Shown: positions 40,501 to 42,046 of the stretch, in pieces
Position numbering within the stretch: the stretch's first letter is position 1
Layout of the letters: the number at the start of each line of letters is the position of its first letter
Origin: Poteriospumella lacustris
Taxonomy: Eukaryota > Sar > Chrysophyceae > Chromulinales > Dinobryaceae
DNA length: 42,046 nt
Reading direction: 5' to 3'
Assembly (NCBI GenBank): GCA_008000375.1
Contig: SMOI01000274.1
Location: 1 to 42,046 of the forward strand
Notes under the pieces: model-generated
What the model was told of the DNA's origin: nothing
The model's input: the letters and a program-made list of their open reading frames with translations, nothing else
Database searches by the model: none
Program-made: the position numbers and the translations under genes

Positions 40501-42046
40501 CGGCGCCGCGGCCAACGCGACGGCCAACGCGACCGTCGCGGCGCTCGCCGGCGTCTCGCGCGTGTTCCTCGCCGTGCGCAACAACGGCGGCGCGGCGGCG
40601 CTCGTCTTCGGCAACGCGTCGGTCGCGAACCTCACGACGCAGTGCGCGCTGGGCGACACGGCGACGTACGCGACCGTCTGCGCGCGCAGCGGCGCCGTCG
40701 TGTCGCACACGTGTCCCGGCGACGTCGGCGGCGCGCTCGTGTCGTTCTGCCCCGAGGCGCGCCCCGCCTGCAGCCTGCTGCGCCTGGCCAACGCCGACGC
40801 CGGCGCGGGCCTCGCGACGCCGCTCGACGCGTGTCGCGTGGTCAACTTCACCGCGGCGCAGACGACCTGCGTCTGCGACGTGTCCGACGAGGGCGACGGG
40901 GGCAGCGACGGCCGCCGCCGCCGCCGCCTCGTCGGCAGCGCCGAGCGCTTCTTCGACGCGTCGGGCGCGGCCGACTTCGTCGCGGCGACGCAGTTCGTGG
41001 CGCAGGACTTCCGCGACACGTTCGACGCGGCGCCGGCGCTGAGCGGCGACGGCGGCCTGCGCCGCGCCGCGGTGGTGTTCGCGCTGTTCGCCGTCGTGTG
41101 GGGCGCCGGCCTGGGCCTGCTGCTGTACGTGCACGTCTGGGAGACGGCGCTGCTGCAGGACGCGCACCAGGCGAAGCTCGTCGCGCGGCAGAAGGCGCTG
41201 CAGGACGCGCAGCTGCGCCAGCTGCTGCGCCGCAGCGGCGGCGGCGGCAGCGGCGACGCCGACGGCCTCGTCGCGCTGGCGCTCGACGACGCCGACGCCG
41301 CCTTCGACGCCACTGACGCGGCGAAGCCGTCGGCCGCCTCGGCGGAGGAGGCGGCGGCGGTGCGGGCGCTGGCGGAGCAGATGCGCGACACGATCATGAG
41401 CTACGTGGACGGCCTCGTGCCCAGCGTCTACGACGTGCGCGAGTCGCTGCTGCGCCGCGCGTGGCGCGAGGTGGCGCTGCACCACCGCTACCTGCACGTC
41501 GTGGTGCCCGACACGCGGCGCGGCAGCCTCGCGGCCCGCGCGTGCCGCACGATGAGCGTGCTGACGCTGCAGACGCTGTCGATGTTCGTGCAGGCCGCGC
41601 TCTTCGACGTGCAGAACCCGCGCGACGACGGCTCCTGCGCCGACCACTCCGCCGCCGGCCCCGCCGCCTGTCTCGAGCGCCGGTCGCTGCTGGACAGCGA
41701 CGTGTCGTACTGCCGCTGGGACGCGACCGCCGCCGCCTGCCGCTTCAACGGCCGCGGCGACACGTCGGCGCAGGCGGTGCTCTACGTCGTCGTCATCACG
41801 TGCCTCGTGACCGCGGCGCTGAAGCTGCCGCTCGACGCGCTGCTCGTCGCCTGGGTCTCGCCCACGCGCGGCGAGCTGCAGGCGCAGCGCAAGCGCAGCG
41901 ACGGGCTGCAGCTCGCCGCGCTGTCCGCGAAGCAGCGCCAGTACGCCGCCACCGACGACGACGGCGGCGTCGCGTCGCCGACGGCGGCGGCCGGCAGCAG
42001 CGCCGCGCCCAGCCGCCTCAGCAGCGGCTGGCTCGGCGGCTTCTTC
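34519..42046 (+). CDS. Large polycystin-like surface receptor (BNR, Pro-Thr stalk, REJ, EGF-like, TM), partial, with frame breaks
   Basis: Exon 1 is 34519-34662, a 64-bp intron follows (GTAAGT...CTCAG), and exon 2 starts at 34727 and runs off the right edge in the same frame. Residues 1-17 (MILTALILFLSVWAATS) form a signal peptide. Asp-box motifs SDDLGASW (near 34757) and SGDQGRSF (near 35366) suggest a sortilin-like BNR propeller. Residues about 500-630 are a Pro-Thr/Ser stalk of PTAEPT-type repeats. An Fn3-like segment follows (36500-36780), then a REJ region (about 37590-39100) with many frame breaks. A Cys-rich EGF-like segment lies at 39640-39789, and RRRLQ and RRRRRL could be processing sites. 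Membrane spans lie at about 41058-41145, 41551-41605 and 41775-41860, with a Cys-containing loop between the last two. N-glycosylation sequons are frequent. The layout recalls polycystin-1/REJ receptors; ligand and role are unknown. Codons are extremely GC-rich. Confidence 0.75.
36081..36475 (+). repeat. Pro-Thr repeat stalk (coding minisatellite)
   Basis: This encodes tandem PTAEPTVEP-like and PSSMPS-like short repeats. Such stretches are heavily O-glycosylated stalks in many stramenopile surface proteins. It is in frame and intact here. Confidence 0.85.
37650..39020 (+). other. REJ region disrupted by about eleven single-base frame breaks
   Basis: Recognisable REJ-type sequence hops among the three frames. 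Breaks are near 37670, 37976, 38055, 38078, 38427, 38500, 38615, 38660, 38690, 38947 and 39011. All but one behave as loss of one base in the sequence; the one near 38660 behaves as a gain in a G run. Examples of REJ-like pieces are VDAYVASC, LVSTSANAAVFRLPAF and DLPLTFQFGF. Flanking coding sequence is open for about 3 kb on each side and returns to the same frame. Confidence 0.8.

Overview
The window is eukaryotic nuclear DNA from a GC-rich protist. Short GT-AG introns (57-114 bp) interrupt most genes. Start codons sit in animal-like contexts (CCACC-ATG before two permease genes), and the spacers are long. The protein families suggest a stramenopile: a permease type common in oomycetes and related groups, a BspA/DUF285 repeat protein, and a large surface protein with Pro-Thr repeats and a REJ domain. 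This placement is an inference from family distribution; no species is identified.

The core is a dispersed cluster of six paralogous APC-superfamily permease genes. They are copy 0 (only its last 48 codons, 1-144, +), A (11693-13507, +), B (16046-17860, +), C (18788-21114, +), D (24402-26736, -) and E (28956-31239, -). A and B have a short C-terminal tail and three exons. C, D and E have a long conserved tail and a fourth exon, and copy 0 shares the end of that tail. The intron before the tail exon is absent in A and B. Patches of identity crossing subtype boundaries, including an identical intron 2 in C and D, point to gene conversion. Every copy whose 3' side is visible is followed by a long spacer rich in C and T on the gene's own strand, and this bias flips with gene orientation.

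Other contents from left to right: a roughly 1154-bp tandem repeat array (371-4860) in the 3' flank of copy 0; an unknown protein with an N-terminal A20-like zinc finger (5705-7504, +); a DUF285 protein with 17 repeats of 25 residues (7958-9682, +); and the kinetochore gene SPC24 in three exons (10366-11093, -). Between A and B lies an AT-richer island with a broken piggyBac-like transposase relic (14600-15112). A gene-poor stretch (31240-34518) separates E from a large surface-receptor gene (34519 to the right edge, +). That gene has a signal peptide, Asp-box repeats, a Pro-Thr stalk, an Fn3-like segment, a REJ region, an EGF-like segment and membrane spans. Its REJ region (37650-39020) holds about eleven single-base frame breaks, while both flanks are open for about 3 kb.

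No rRNA, tRNA or CRISPR array was recognised. The permeases presumably import amino acids or related amines. Nothing in the sequence ties SPC24, the zinc-finger protein or the receptor to them functionally.
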